Assembly: GCA_017412245.1 (NCBI GenBank)
Contig: JAFPYI010000038.1
Coordinates: 53,166 to 117,165 of the forward strand
Origin: Paludibacteraceae bacterium
GTDB lineage: Bacteria; Bacteroidota; Bacteroidia; Bacteroidales; Paludibacteraceae
DNA length: 64,000 nucleotides
Reading direction: 5' to 3'
Made by a program: the position numbers and the translations under genes
The notes under the pieces: generated by a model
The model's input: only the letters and a program-made list of their open reading frames with translations
Database searches by the model: none
What the model was told of the DNA's origin: nothing
Shown: positions 26,468-35,197 of the stretch, piece by piece
Numbering within the stretch: the stretch's first letter is position 1
How the letters are laid out: every line of letters begins with the position of its first letter

Positions 26468-27304
26468 GTGAAACAGATTATTGACTATATTACATCTCAT
26501 CTTTCCGATCTCTACGACGCTGACGAAGCACGCGCTTTAGCATGGTGGGTCGTAGAAGAAATGACAGGTCTCACGCGCGCAAACCTGCAAATCGACGACA
26601 AAGATAGTATAAAATTTCCAAATGTGCAAATTTTTGACCCGATAATTGCACGTTTGCGGCAATTTGAACCTATTCAATATATTTTTGGTCACACCTTTTG
26701 GTGTGGGTTGGATCTCAAATTGACAAAAGCTACACTTATTCCTCGACCCGAAACAGCAGAACTGGTAGAGAGAATATCCCATTCTTCATTGCCTGTTTCT
26801 TCATCGCCTTTTAGGGTACTTGATGTCGGGACAGGCTCCGGATGTATTGCTTTAGCACTCAAACAAAAACAACCGGAATGGGAGATAACGGGAATTGATA
26901 TTTCAGTGGAGGCAATAGAAATAGCACGAGAAAACGCTACTCGTAATCACTTGAATGTCAGTTTCTTACAGACAGATATTTTCTCCAAGGAAATAGAAAA
27001 TCAATCATACGATTTAATCGTTTCCAACCCGCCGTATATCCGCGAATGTGAAAAAAAAGATATGCGTCTTAATGTCTTGAATTTCGAACCGCCTTCTGCT
27101 CTTTTCGTTCCGGATGACGATCCGCTCCTTTTTTATCGGCGCATAGCATCCCTTCGAATAGCGACATATTTGTTCTTTGAGATAAATGAGAATTTATCCG
27201 TTGAAATCGAGCAAATGTTGAAGAATTTGAATTACGAAAACATACAATTAGCAAACGATATTTATGGCAAACCACGAATTTTCCAAGCAAGAATTACTCG
27301 ATAA
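26468..27304 (+). CDS. prmC: Release-factor glutamine methyltransferase
   Basis: Methylates the GGQ glutamine of peptide release factors RF1/RF2, using SAM; 278 residues. The SAM loop is LDVGTGSGCIALAL (118-131), PRPET lies at 92-96, and the catalytic NPPY at 187-190. The GTG at 26468 is the only possible start that keeps the family N-terminus, since an in-frame stop lies 12 bases upstream and the next start codon is far inside. It sits only 5 bases after the -7 box, so the mRNA is probably leaderless. Its 3' end overlaps recX by 41 bases. Confidence 0.95.
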   Translation: MKQIIDYITSHLSDLYDADEARALAWWVVEEMTGLTRANLQIDDKDSIKFPNVQIFDPIIARLRQFEPIQYIFGHTFWCGLDLKLTKATLIPRPETAELVERISHSSLPVSSSPFRVLDVGTGSGCIALALKQKQPEWEITGIDISVEAIEIARENATRNHLNVSFLQTDIFSKEIENQSYDLIVSNPPYIRECEKKDMRLNVLNFEPPSALFVPDDDPLLFYRRIASLRIATYLFFEINENLSVEIEQMLKNLNYENIQLANDIYGKPRIFQARITR

Positions 27305-27695
27305 AGCAGAGGCATATTGCGCTCGTGCTGAGCATTGTGCAGCAGATATCAGACGCAAGTTATTTGAGTGGGGCGCGAATGCAGATTTATTCGATGAAAT
27401 CGTGGAAAAATTGTATTCCAATGATTTTCTTAACGATACCCGTTTTTGTCATGCTTATGTCCATGATAAAGTGGAATATCAGAGTTGGGGGCGTCTCAAA
27501 ATTCAAGCCGGTCTTCGTGCTCTGCAATTGCCGGAAAAAATCATTGGTCAATCCTTAGTGGAGATTGATGAAGCGTGTTATATGAAAAATCTCAGAAATC
27601 TCATTCAGCAACACCGATCAGATACTGAAGATAAACAATTGCGCTTCTTGTTGCAGCGAGGGTTTACTTATGAAGAAATAAAAAAGTGCAAATAA
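27264..27695 (+). CDS. recX: RecX-family regulatory protein
   Basis: A 143-residue protein of the RecX family, which modulates RecA filaments. The typical helical repeats are visible: KAEAYCARAEHCAADIRRKL, then LYSNDFLNDTRFCHAYVHDK and WGRLKIQAGL. The ATG at 27264 is the only start codon that covers the family domain, which forces a 41-base overlap with prmC in another frame. recA is not in the window. The rfbC promoter begins 3 bases after its stop. Confidence 0.88.
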   Translation: MANHEFSKQELLDKAEAYCARAEHCAADIRRKLFEWGANADLFDEIVEKLYSNDFLNDTRFCHAYVHDKVEYQSWGRLKIQAGLRALQLPEKIIGQSLVEIDEACYMKNLRNLIQQHRSDTEDKQLRFLLQRGFTYEEIKKCK

Positions 27696-27697
27696 AA

Positions 27698-27729
27698 TTT
27701 GCATATCTCAAAAAAAAGCAGTATCTTTG
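27698..27729 (+). promoter_or_regulatory. Promoter of the rfbC-rfbD-DUF2461 operon
   Basis: TTTG 27698-27701 and TATCTTTG 27722-27729, spacer 20 with an A-rich tract. It begins 3 bases past the recX stop. Confidence 0.85.
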
Positions 27730-27759
27730 CACCGCAAAAATCTACTGCAACTAAAATAT

Positions 27760-28311
27760 ATGGAAATTATAAAAACTCCTATTGAAGGACTTCTCATTAT
27801 CGAGCCACGCGTATTTAACGATGCTCGTGGTTATTTTATCGAGACTTATAACGAACAGCGCTATCGTGAAGCCGGTATAGATACTGTATTCGTGCAAGAC
27901 AATCAGTCGTGCTCTTCGTATGGTGTTGTACGTGGTTTGCACTTCCAAAAACCACCGTACAGTCAGGCAAAATTGGTAACTTGTACACTTGGACGAGTGC
28001 TCGATGTCGCAGTTGATCTGCGCCCGGACAGTCCGACATATGGACAGCATTTCGCTGTGGAATTGAGCGAAGAAAACCATCGACAGTTTTTCATACCGAG
28101 AGGTTTTGCGCACGGGTTCTCCGTATTAAGTGAGAAGGCTGTTTTTGCGTACAAGTGCGATAATCTGTATCATCCCGAAGCAGAAGGTGGAATTTTGCTC
28201 GGAGATCCGGATTTAGCCATCGATTGGCTCATTCCGGAAAACGAACGAATCATAAGTGAAAAAGACACTAAACATCCTACATTCAATGAATATACTCGTA
28301 ACCGGATGTAA
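27760..28311 (+). CDS. rfbC: dTDP-4-dehydrorhamnose 3,5-epimerase
   Basis: Third enzyme of dTDP-L-rhamnose synthesis, a cupin dimer of 183 residues. Motifs are EPRVFNDARGYF (15-26), the catalytic region RGLHFQ with His61, Lys71, and Tyr131 (FAYKCDNLYHP). The ATG at 27760 is used because the longer frame to 27727 would begin inside the promoter. Its end overlaps rfbD by 26 bases. The first two pathway enzymes (RmlA, RmlB) are not in the window. Confidence 0.96.
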   Translation: MEIIKTPIEGLLIIEPRVFNDARGYFIETYNEQRYREAGIDTVFVQDNQSCSSYGVVRGLHFQKPPYSQAKLVTCTLGRVLDVAVDLRPDSPTYGQHFAVELSEENHRQFFIPRGFAHGFSVLSEKAVFAYKCDNLYHPEAEGGILLGDPDLAIDWLIPENERIISEKDTKHPTFNEYTRNRM

Positions 28312-29128
28312 TGGACAGTTGGGCAATGAAATGCAAGTCCTTGCGCCAATTTATCCTCAACATACATATTTTTTTACCGATATCCCGGAACTTGATATCA
28401 CAGATCTGGAAGCTGTCAGTGCGTTTGTGCAGAAGAATAATATCGACCTTATCGTCAATTGTGCTGCTTATACTAATGTAGATAAGGCCGAAGAAGATGA
28501 GGCAACGGCTTTGCGTATTAATGCTGATGCGCTTACCGTCTTAGGATCTCAAAGTGCGCGCGTGATACATATCAGTACGGATTATGTATTTTCCGGTGAT
28601 GAACACACCCCATGCAGAGAAATAGATCCGGTTGCACCGCGTACGGCATACGGACGCACCAAATACGAAGGCGAAAAACGATTATTGGCCGTTTGTCCGG
28701 ATGCGGTTATTCTTCGTACGGCGTGGTTGTACTCATCTTTTGGCAATAATTTTGTTAAAACGATGATTCGTTTGGGGCAAGAACGTAAGGACTTGGGAGT
28801 AGTCTTTGATCAAATAGGAACTCCTACTTATGCAGCGGATCTCGCACAAGCAATCTTTACGGTTATTGATAGTCCTGTTTGGAGACCGGGTATTTATCAT
28901 TTTACCAATGAAGGTGTTTGTTCTTGGTACGATTTCACAATCGCTATCCATCAGTTGTATGGAGGTATAGATTGTCAAATTCGCCCGATTTTATCGGAAG
29001 AATATCAATATAAGACACCTCGCCCACATTATAGTGTTTTGGATAAAAGTAAATTCAAAAAAACATTCAATGTAGAGATTCCATATTGGTTGGATGGACT
29101 AAAAAGATGCATGGAGAAACTGAGATGA
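28286..29128 (+). CDS. rfbD: dTDP-4-dehydrorhamnose reductase
   Basis: Last step of dTDP-L-rhamnose synthesis, an NAD(P)H-dependent short-chain reductase of 280 residues. The nucleotide loop is GCNGQLG (7-13), followed by TDYVFSG (98-104) and the active-site YxxxK (Tyr122, Lys126 in YGRTKYEGE). The ATG at 28286 begins MNILVTG, as in the family; the longer frame from 28256 would add a meaningless extension. It overlaps rfbC by 26 bases and the next gene by 4. The rhamnose presumably goes into surface polysaccharide. Confidence 0.95.
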   Translation: MNILVTGCNGQLGNEMQVLAPIYPQHTYFFTDIPELDITDLEAVSAFVQKNNIDLIVNCAAYTNVDKAEEDEATALRINADALTVLGSQSARVIHISTDYVFSGDEHTPCREIDPVAPRTAYGRTKYEGEKRLLAVCPDAVILRTAWLYSSFGNNFVKTMIRLGQERKDLGVVFDQIGTPTYAADLAQAIFTVIDSPVWRPGIYHFTNEGVCSWYDFTIAIHQLYGGIDCQIRPILSEEYQYKTPRPHYSVLDKSKFKKTFNVEIPYWLDGLKRCMEKLR

Positions 29129-29844
29129 GAGATACACTGAATTTTTTAGCAGAATTAGCCTGCAACAATAATAAGGTATGGTTCGATGAAAATCGTGCAC
29201 GTTACCAAGCATGCAGAGAGCATTTTATTGCTTTTGCCGAAGAGTATATCCGGCGTCTCTCTGGATTAGATCCGTCTTTAGCACCTTTGCAACCCAAAGA
29301 TTGTATCTGGCGCATCAATCGCGATATTCGTTTTTCAGCAGACAAACGTCCATACAAGGAGTGGTTTGGATGTTTCCCGGCTTCCGGAGTTCCCGGACAG
29401 CCGAAGACGTGGGGCAAAAAATCTATGCGTGGCGGATATTATGTGCATATTCAACCGGGACAATGTATGTTTGCCGGCGGAATTTGGGATCCCGGGAAAG
29501 AGTTATTGCAAGCTTTGCGAAAAGAGATCGAGGCCAATTATGAAGAAGTGGAAGAGATAATGGCATCTAAACAATGGAAACGTTATTTTGGACAAGATTT
29601 TGATGCCTATTGGGGAATGCTCAAAAAAGCACCGGCAGGATTTGACCCGAATTTCAAACATATAGATTGGCTCAAACATAAGACCTATACTTTTAGCGTT
29701 ATGCTGAGTGACGAAGAGGTATGTTCGCCCGATTTCATCGATGAAATCATGGATATTGCGAAAGCAGCAAAACCGATGAATGATTTCCTGAATTACACCT
29801 TTGAGGAATACGGAGAATTTCCTTCACATTGCGAAAGAAGATAA
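29125..29844 (+). CDS. DUF2461 domain protein
   Basis: A 239-residue protein matching the DUF2461 (TIGR02453) family by its ordered motifs: LAELACNNNKVWFDENR, then IWRINRDIRFSADKRPYK and GGYYVHIQPG. The biochemical function of the family is unknown. The ATG at 29125 overlaps the rfbD stop as ATGA, which decides the start over ATG 29107. It closes the rfbC-rfbD operon; tRNA-Arg follows 19 bases later. Confidence 0.9.
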   Translation: MRDTLNFLAELACNNNKVWFDENRARYQACREHFIAFAEEYIRRLSGLDPSLAPLQPKDCIWRINRDIRFSADKRPYKEWFGCFPASGVPGQPKTWGKKSMRGGYYVHIQPGQCMFAGGIWDPGKELLQALRKEIEANYEEVEEIMASKQWKRYFGQDFDAYWGMLKKAPAGFDPNFKHIDWLKHKTYTFSVMLSDEEVCSPDFIDEIMDIAKAAKPMNDFLNYTFEEYGEFPSHCERR

Positions 29845-29863
29845 CTGTATTTTGCATAAAATC

Positions 29864-29935
29864 GATCTGCTAGTTCAATGGATAGAACGGGGCTCTCCTA
29901 AAGCTCAAATCCGAGTTCGATTCTCGGGCGGATCA
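29864..29935 (+). tRNA. tRNA-Arg (anticodon CCU)
   Basis: Cloverleaf by eye: acceptor GATCTGC/GCGGATC, D-stem GTTC/GAAC, anticodon stem GGGCT/AGCTC with loop CTCCTAA (anticodon CCT), T-stem CCGAG/CTCGG with loop TTCGATT, discriminator A at 29935. CCA is not encoded. No full promoter is evident; only a weak TATTTTGC lies upstream, so it may be cotranscribed with the DUF2461 gene. A G+C-rich gene block starts immediately downstream. Confidence 0.95.
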
Positions 29936-29955
29936 CACCTTTGAAACAAACAACC

Positions 29956-31554
29956 ATGAAACACAAGTATCTTTTTTCAATGTTATGCTACGCGTGGTCT
30001 GCATGCGTCTTCCCGTTAGGGGCACAGACGGATAGCGTACATATCATGCGCCAGGCGCAAACACCGGTCCGAACGGAAGTATCCGAGCAAACCTTTCCGT
30101 TAAAGGAGACCGCGGAGATGAAAAAGAAGCCCGACAGTTTGGTGCGCGTGGAGATTACTACTATCACACACTTCACAGACACTCTCTCTATTGTTGTTTC
30201 CTCGCCCGATAGCGTACAAAAACAAAGGGAAGACACCATCCGCACAGACTCTCTGGACCGCCGCGGGCATTATATTGAGGCGCATGTGGGAGCCAGTTTC
30301 GGTTCGCTGGGTTACGGGTTCACGGACAAAGAAAACAAACTGGATGGTTTCGTCAGCGGATTAGTGCAACTCCAATACGCTTATTTCTTCCATCAAAACA
30401 TAGGCGTAGGTATCGGAGCCTGGTTCACGAATGCCACTTCAACCGCTCATTTGGGAGGAACTTATACATGGGATGACCAGGAAGACACCGACCTTGAGCA
30501 ACATTATACCCACACCTCGCAAGTCGTAGAGTGGGATGAGAGGCAGAACATCCTCAATGTAGGAGTGCCTGTCTCGCTGCAGTTCCAATGGCTGAATGAG
30601 AAGCGTTCCGCAGGGTTGTTTGCCGCCGTAGGTGTTGCTCCTTCCTTCGCCGTTGTAAACTCTTACAAAGTGATGAAAGGCACTGTCAACCACTCCGGAT
30701 ATTATCCCGCCTGGGACTTGACGCTGACAGATATGCATGAGTTTGGAGATAAAGATTATACAGCAGAGGAGAATGCCAAAGGCTCACTCGCCGTCAAACC
30801 GCAGGTGACAGTTTTCGCCGATTTAGGAGCACTGATACCGCTTACCAAGCAGATTGATTTCTTTGTCGGCGGATATTTCCAATGCGGGGCAAACGATGCC
30901 AACAAATCGGAGAAACATGATTTGGGATGGAAAGACGAGCGTTTCAGCTTTATGGAAGAATACACCGGTGCATATGCGCTCAACTCCACCAAGTCCTCCC
31001 ATCCCTATGAAGCGGGACTCAAACTGGGTATCCACTGGCATCATATCAAACCGGACAAACATACTACGGTGGATTATTTTGACTATTTCACGCGTCGGGA
31101 CACTACTATCGAACTCATTGCAAGACAAGATACAATCATTTCTAATAGAATTGATACGCTCACACGCTCGCATATCCAAAAAGCGGCGGAAGAAGTGGAA
31201 AGATTCAACAAGATTTATTTTGCCTACGACAGTTACAAATTAAGCGAAGAGGCGCAGAATTACTTGTCCTCCATTGTGGGAGTGCTTAACAAAGTACCGG
31301 ATGCCAAGATCGCTATTGACGGACATGCTTCGGAAGAGGGGCAACGGCGTCACAACGAGACACTGGCGTACAACCGTGCCAAAGCAGTTGCTGCTTTCCT
31401 TGTCAAACAAGGTATTGCCAAGAGCCGTGTAATCGTCATCGGTCACGGTTCGCTTGTGCCAAACGAAGAGAATGTCAACCACGAACTGACACTTGACAGA
31501 CGCGCTGAAGTGAAAGTGGTACAAAAACAAAGTGATTTACAACCCAATAAATAA
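29956..31554 (+). CDS. OmpA-family outer-membrane protein with N-terminal beta-barrel (pair 2)
   Basis: A 532-residue outer-membrane protein: signal peptide to about FPLGAQ, a Ser/Thr-rich linker, a barrel-like region starting RGHYIEAHVGASFGSLGYGF, and a C-terminal OmpA domain (IYFAYDSYKLSEEA, IDGHASEEG, NRAKAVAAFL) for peptidoglycan binding. It aligns along most of its length with the protein at 20419-21900. The ATG at 29956 is taken as start; the in-frame TTG at 29941 lies before the signal peptide. The giant surface-protein gene follows after 7 bases. Hand counts on sample lines give 50-60 percent G+C, against about 38 percent in the rfbD region. Confidence 0.9.
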   Translation: MKHKYLFSMLCYAWSACVFPLGAQTDSVHIMRQAQTPVRTEVSEQTFPLKETAEMKKKPDSLVRVEITTITHFTDTLSIVVSSPDSVQKQREDTIRTDSLDRRGHYIEAHVGASFGSLGYGFTDKENKLDGFVSGLVQLQYAYFFHQNIGVGIGAWFTNATSTAHLGGTYTWDDQEDTDLEQHYTHTSQVVEWDERQNILNVGVPVSLQFQWLNEKRSAGLFAAVGVAPSFAVVNSYKVMKGTVNHSGYYPAWDLTLTDMHEFGDKDYTAEENAKGSLAVKPQVTVFADLGALIPLTKQIDFFVGGYFQCGANDANKSEKHDLGWKDERFSFMEEYTGAYALNSTKSSHPYEAGLKLGIHWHHIKPDKHTTVDYFDYFTRRDTTIELIARQDTIISNRIDTLTRSHIQKAAEEVERFNKIYFAYDSYKLSEEAQNYLSSIVGVLNKVPDAKIAIDGHASEEGQRRHNETLAYNRAKAVAAFLVKQGIAKSRVIVIGHGSLVPNEENVNHELTLDRRAEVKVVQKQSDLQPNK

Positions 31555-31561
31555 AACGACT

Positions 31562-34500
31562 ATGAAAAACATACGATATATAGTTCTTCTGCTTATGGCA
31601 AGCCTCGCGCTCAGCCTCAATGCCCGTGATTTCGTAAAGGGCGAAAGAATCTATGTTCAACCCTTGCAATCAGATGCTATCGGCGACTGGGGGAAAGACG
31701 GTGCCAATCTCTTTTTGTATCTCTTTGGCGGTTCTTCCGGAGAATCTTGGATTAAACTGAATTTGCATGTAGGGGGAGGGTATGCGGGTACATTTACTAC
31801 AAACTGCAACTACAGCAAGGTTATTGTGGTCCGCAAAGCGACTTCCACAAGCGGATGGGATAGCAATGTTTGGAACCAGACTTGCGACTTGACTATTCCT
31901 GAAAGCAAGGAATGCAACCTTATCAACCAGTTTTGGGCCAAGAATGGTGACTGTGGAGAAAATCCATACTCCGAATGGAAAGTTTATGCGCCGCACACCG
32001 AAATTATTTCAGGCTACACATCGGAACTCACCGCAGAGGAAATTCATATCTGCCCCACCACATTGGGTGACCCTTATGCGCTAAAGGTTAAACTCAATAG
32101 TGCACATACGGCATATCTCCACGACGATGTATATGCCCATGCATGGTATAGTTCTACAACTGGTACCACATGGACTTCCGTGGACGGTTTTTCCGGGAAG
32201 ACACGCAGTCAAGAGTTCAATAAGGACACACTCGTTTATCTACCTACTACTCTTTCATCGGAGGCGCTCTACTATTATCTACATTCAAACAACCCTGCAG
32301 GCCGTCGTCTGATTAAGATAACAACGGACGGTGGGGGCTGTGACTTGGACTGTTCTATCACCTCTTTTGAGACCGCCATCTCTGCCGTCAATGCAGATGA
32401 CAACACCTACACACTCGACGGGATGGTGGCTTTCGGAGAACCGAACGGTGATTTAGTGATTGAGTGCGACGGCAAATCAACAACCATCACTTCGCCCAAG
32501 AGTCCGCAGTCGTTCTCGCTGCACGGTGTTCCGGCGGCCACTACAGACGGCACTACTACAACCGCCACCGCTCGTTTTACGGGGAATGCCGCTTGTGCAC
32601 AAACCATTACTATCAACGTACCCAATGCCAGACAGACTTTGGAAGTAGTGCAAAAAGATGTACTTACCGGAAAGACCGTAATACTCACTCCGGCGGATGC
32701 AGACCCGGATAACGATTACATCTGGATTGTCAATGGCGACACTCTCAAGAAAGAAGATGGCCAAGCGCAGAGCCTCTCCGTTCCCGCTTTCCCGGCAGCG
32801 GGTACACAGACATATATATATAAGGAGTTCTACCCCATTAGCGGTACAATGGACGATATGATGTCCAACGGCAGTTACGAAAACACTACCGGTTACGGAA
32901 CCTACGGAAGCGTCAGCACCATCAGTGATTATAATTTCTGGGGTTATTTCAACCAGACTAACTATAATTTCTATGCCGACACCCTCGCTGGCGGAAAGAA
33001 CACCCTCAAGCTGAAGGACAACGGATTTGCAGTTGTAAAGAACGCCCATAATTTTGCGCCTACTTTTGCTTCCGTACAGCCGCGGCATGGCGCTAATTTC
33101 GCTCTCTTCGATGCCAAGACGGGCGCAAACGGTGGTAACAAGAAAGCATGGTACGCCAAAACAGCAAACAATCCGAACCTGAAACTCAAAAAAGGCACTA
33201 CCTACGTTCTCTCTTTCTGGGCTGCAAATATCAACAACTATGGTGAGATGGACAATGCTGCGCGGTTTAAATTCCGTATTGAATATAACGGTAAGACTTG
33301 GGAGTCAATTGTATTGGATTTAGGCGCTGATGAGTTTCGGAACAATCTATGGCACCAATGCTCCCAGACGTTCTATGCAGAAGAAGATTGTGAGAATGTA
33401 ACAATCTCTGTTGTAAACCTTAATACCAACACGCTCAATATCGGCAATGACTTTGCATTGGACGATATTCAGTTCCATGCTATCAGCAGTATCTCGCGCG
33501 TGGTGAAGTCACAGCAGCAATTCGTAGTCAATGCCCATGAGCCGAAAGTGGATGAGTTCACTGCCACTCCGCAGGTACTTGCTTGCGATGCTACCGGAGG
33601 CTATACTGTTCACCTGAAAGTCGATTACCAAAACCCGAAAGGACAACTCGTTATCAAGGACAAAACCACCGGCACCGAGTATCCGTATGACTTGCCATTG
33701 GTTGCGTTTGACACTCCCGCCACATTAGAGGAGGACATCACGATTGCTTCTTTTACTCCCGAGACGCATGAATGGGAGGCATATTTCTCGGAATGGACTT
33801 CCGCTCAAAAAAACGCCGTTACGGTTGCACCGGGATTACCTCATGTGGAGGAACCATCCTCCTATCAGTTCTCCGCGCCGGATTGCGAGGAGGAATTTAC
33901 CACGCTTACTTTCGATCTCTCTTTTACTTTCCAGCAGGGCGATTTCACGTACTGGGTAGATGACATCACTCCGAAACGAAGCGCGGACTACACGCAAGCC
34001 TCCAAGACGGAACAGACGCTGACCGGACTCACGTTTGCCGGCATCCCAGCTGACGGAAAAGACAACCATGTCCTGCATGTCGAATTCAGCGAGGCGAATA
34101 GTTGCCGCAAAGAGTTTAACCTGCCGGCTGTCCCTCTGTCGCCGAAGATGACGATTGCTGTCACAAACCTTCCTTCATCTGTCGGATGCGATGACACCAA
34201 CTATAGTCTCAACGTACAGATAACCACCCAGTACGATGCTACGGGCAAGACGATTGTGGTGCAATACGATGACAAAGACGGTGCCAAAGAAACGTCTGCT
34301 ACTGCTACAGGAACCACTACTACTATTCCTCTCTCGCTGCAGATTTTCGATGCTACAGGACTATCGGTAAAGGCTCATTACGATGATGCGTCTTCATGTA
34401 GTTTCTCAGCTACATTTGATGCCCCGACTGCCCCATTTTGCTTGCAGATTGATACAGCTATCTGCGTGGGAGAGAGTTATATCGGGCACGGCTTTGAGAT

Positions 34501-35197
34501 CATCACGCCTGCTGTAGGAGAATATGAGTACACTTCCGGTTTCAACACTCTGCACCTGACAGTCAAAGCCGTTCCCGAGATTGCCGTCGGCACCATCAGT
34601 ATGATTTGCGATGCCGAGGCTGACATACGCATCCCGTACTCCGTTACAAGCGGCACGCCGAATGAGTTTACCGTCGCCGTCAAAGGCACAGAATATTCCG
34701 CTACGGAGGAAAGCGGTGAGATAGTATTGCCGATGCCTGCGGACATAGATGCCGGCTCTTACACGATTGCCATCACCACAGGCGAGACAGGAGTGGACTG
34801 TTCTTCCGAGACATCCGCCCATCTCACTATCGCCATGTCGGAGAGGATGTTACGCAAATGGGAAGACGTTCTCTTTATCAATAATAGCGACCATCGGTTT
34901 GTGGCATACCAATGGTACGAGAACGGCGTGGAGATGCCAGGCGAGACACAGCAGCGGCTTTTCCGTCCGGAAGGAATGCCCGGCACCTATTTCTGCCGCA
35001 TGACTACCACGGACGGGCAGGAGATATACACCTGCGAGGAGACGTTCGAGGATGTAACACGCAGCCGCGACTTGTCAAACGGGAACGGGGCTCCGGAACG
35101 GATTATCTCCACCTATATCGTCAGTCCGCATATCACTATCATCCGTGTACAGGCAGGAGACGAGATCGAGACTCGGAAAATACTGAAATATGAGTAA
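31562..35197 (+). CDS. Giant exported surface protein with jelly-roll and Ig-like modules and T9SS-like tail (pair 2)
   Basis: A 1211-residue secreted protein: signal peptide MKNIRYIVLL to LNA, beta-rich modules, and a carbohydrate-binding-like jelly roll at about 430-640 (ends GNDFALDDIQFHA). Further Ig/PKD-like modules follow, then a module (FVAYQWYENGVEMPG, TTDGQEIYTCEETF) homologous to the one at the end of the protein at 21897-25325. The last residues, IIRVQAGDEIETRKILKYE, fit a T9SS type A end. An adhesin or scaffold role is likely; no catalytic motif was seen. The start at 31562 is set by the signal peptide. It overlaps the RNase H gene by 8 bases. Confidence 0.82.
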   Translation: MKNIRYIVLLLMASLALSLNARDFVKGERIYVQPLQSDAIGDWGKDGANLFLYLFGGSSGESWIKLNLHVGGGYAGTFTTNCNYSKVIVVRKATSTSGWDSNVWNQTCDLTIPESKECNLINQFWAKNGDCGENPYSEWKVYAPHTEIISGYTSELTAEEIHICPTTLGDPYALKVKLNSAHTAYLHDDVYAHAWYSSTTGTTWTSVDGFSGKTRSQEFNKDTLVYLPTTLSSEALYYYLHSNNPAGRRLIKITTDGGGCDLDCSITSFETAISAVNADDNTYTLDGMVAFGEPNGDLVIECDGKSTTITSPKSPQSFSLHGVPAATTDGTTTTATARFTGNAACAQTITINVPNARQTLEVVQKDVLTGKTVILTPADADPDNDYIWIVNGDTLKKEDGQAQSLSVPAFPAAGTQTYIYKEFYPISGTMDDMMSNGSYENTTGYGTYGSVSTISDYNFWGYFNQTNYNFYADTLAGGKNTLKLKDNGFAVVKNAHNFAPTFASVQPRHGANFALFDAKTGANGGNKKAWYAKTANNPNLKLKKGTTYVLSFWAANINNYGEMDNAARFKFRIEYNGKTWESIVLDLGADEFRNNLWHQCSQTFYAEEDCENVTISVVNLNTNTLNIGNDFALDDIQFHAISSISRVVKSQQQFVVNAHEPKVDEFTATPQVLACDATGGYTVHLKVDYQNPKGQLVIKDKTTGTEYPYDLPLVAFDTPATLEEDITIASFTPETHEWEAYFSEWTSAQKNAVTVAPGLPHVEEPSSYQFSAPDCEEEFTTLTFDLSFTFQQGDFTYWVDDITPKRSADYTQASKTEQTLTGLTFAGIPADGKDNHVLHVEFSEANSCRKEFNLPAVPLSPKMTIAVTNLPSSVGCDDTNYSLNVQITTQYDATGKTIVVQYDDKDGAKETSATATGTTTTIPLSLQIFDATGLSVKAHYDDASSCSFSATFDAPTAPFCLQIDTAICVGESYIGHGFEIITPAVGEYEYTSGFNTLHLTVKAVPEIAVGTISMICDAEADIRIPYSVTSGTPNEFTVAVKGTEYSATEESGEIVLPMPADIDAGSYTIAITTGETGVDCSSETSAHLTIAMSERMLRKWEDVLFINNSDHRFVAYQWYENGVEMPGETQQRLFRPEGMPGTYFCRMTTTDGQEIYTCEETFEDVTRSRDLSNGNGAPERIISTYIVSPHITIIRVQAGDEIETRKILKYE

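Noticed and set aside
30439-34822. Several antisense frames of 90-140 codons in the G+C-rich block
   Set aside because: Expected by-products of high G+C and codon bias; they lack family resemblance, start signals and conserved spacing.
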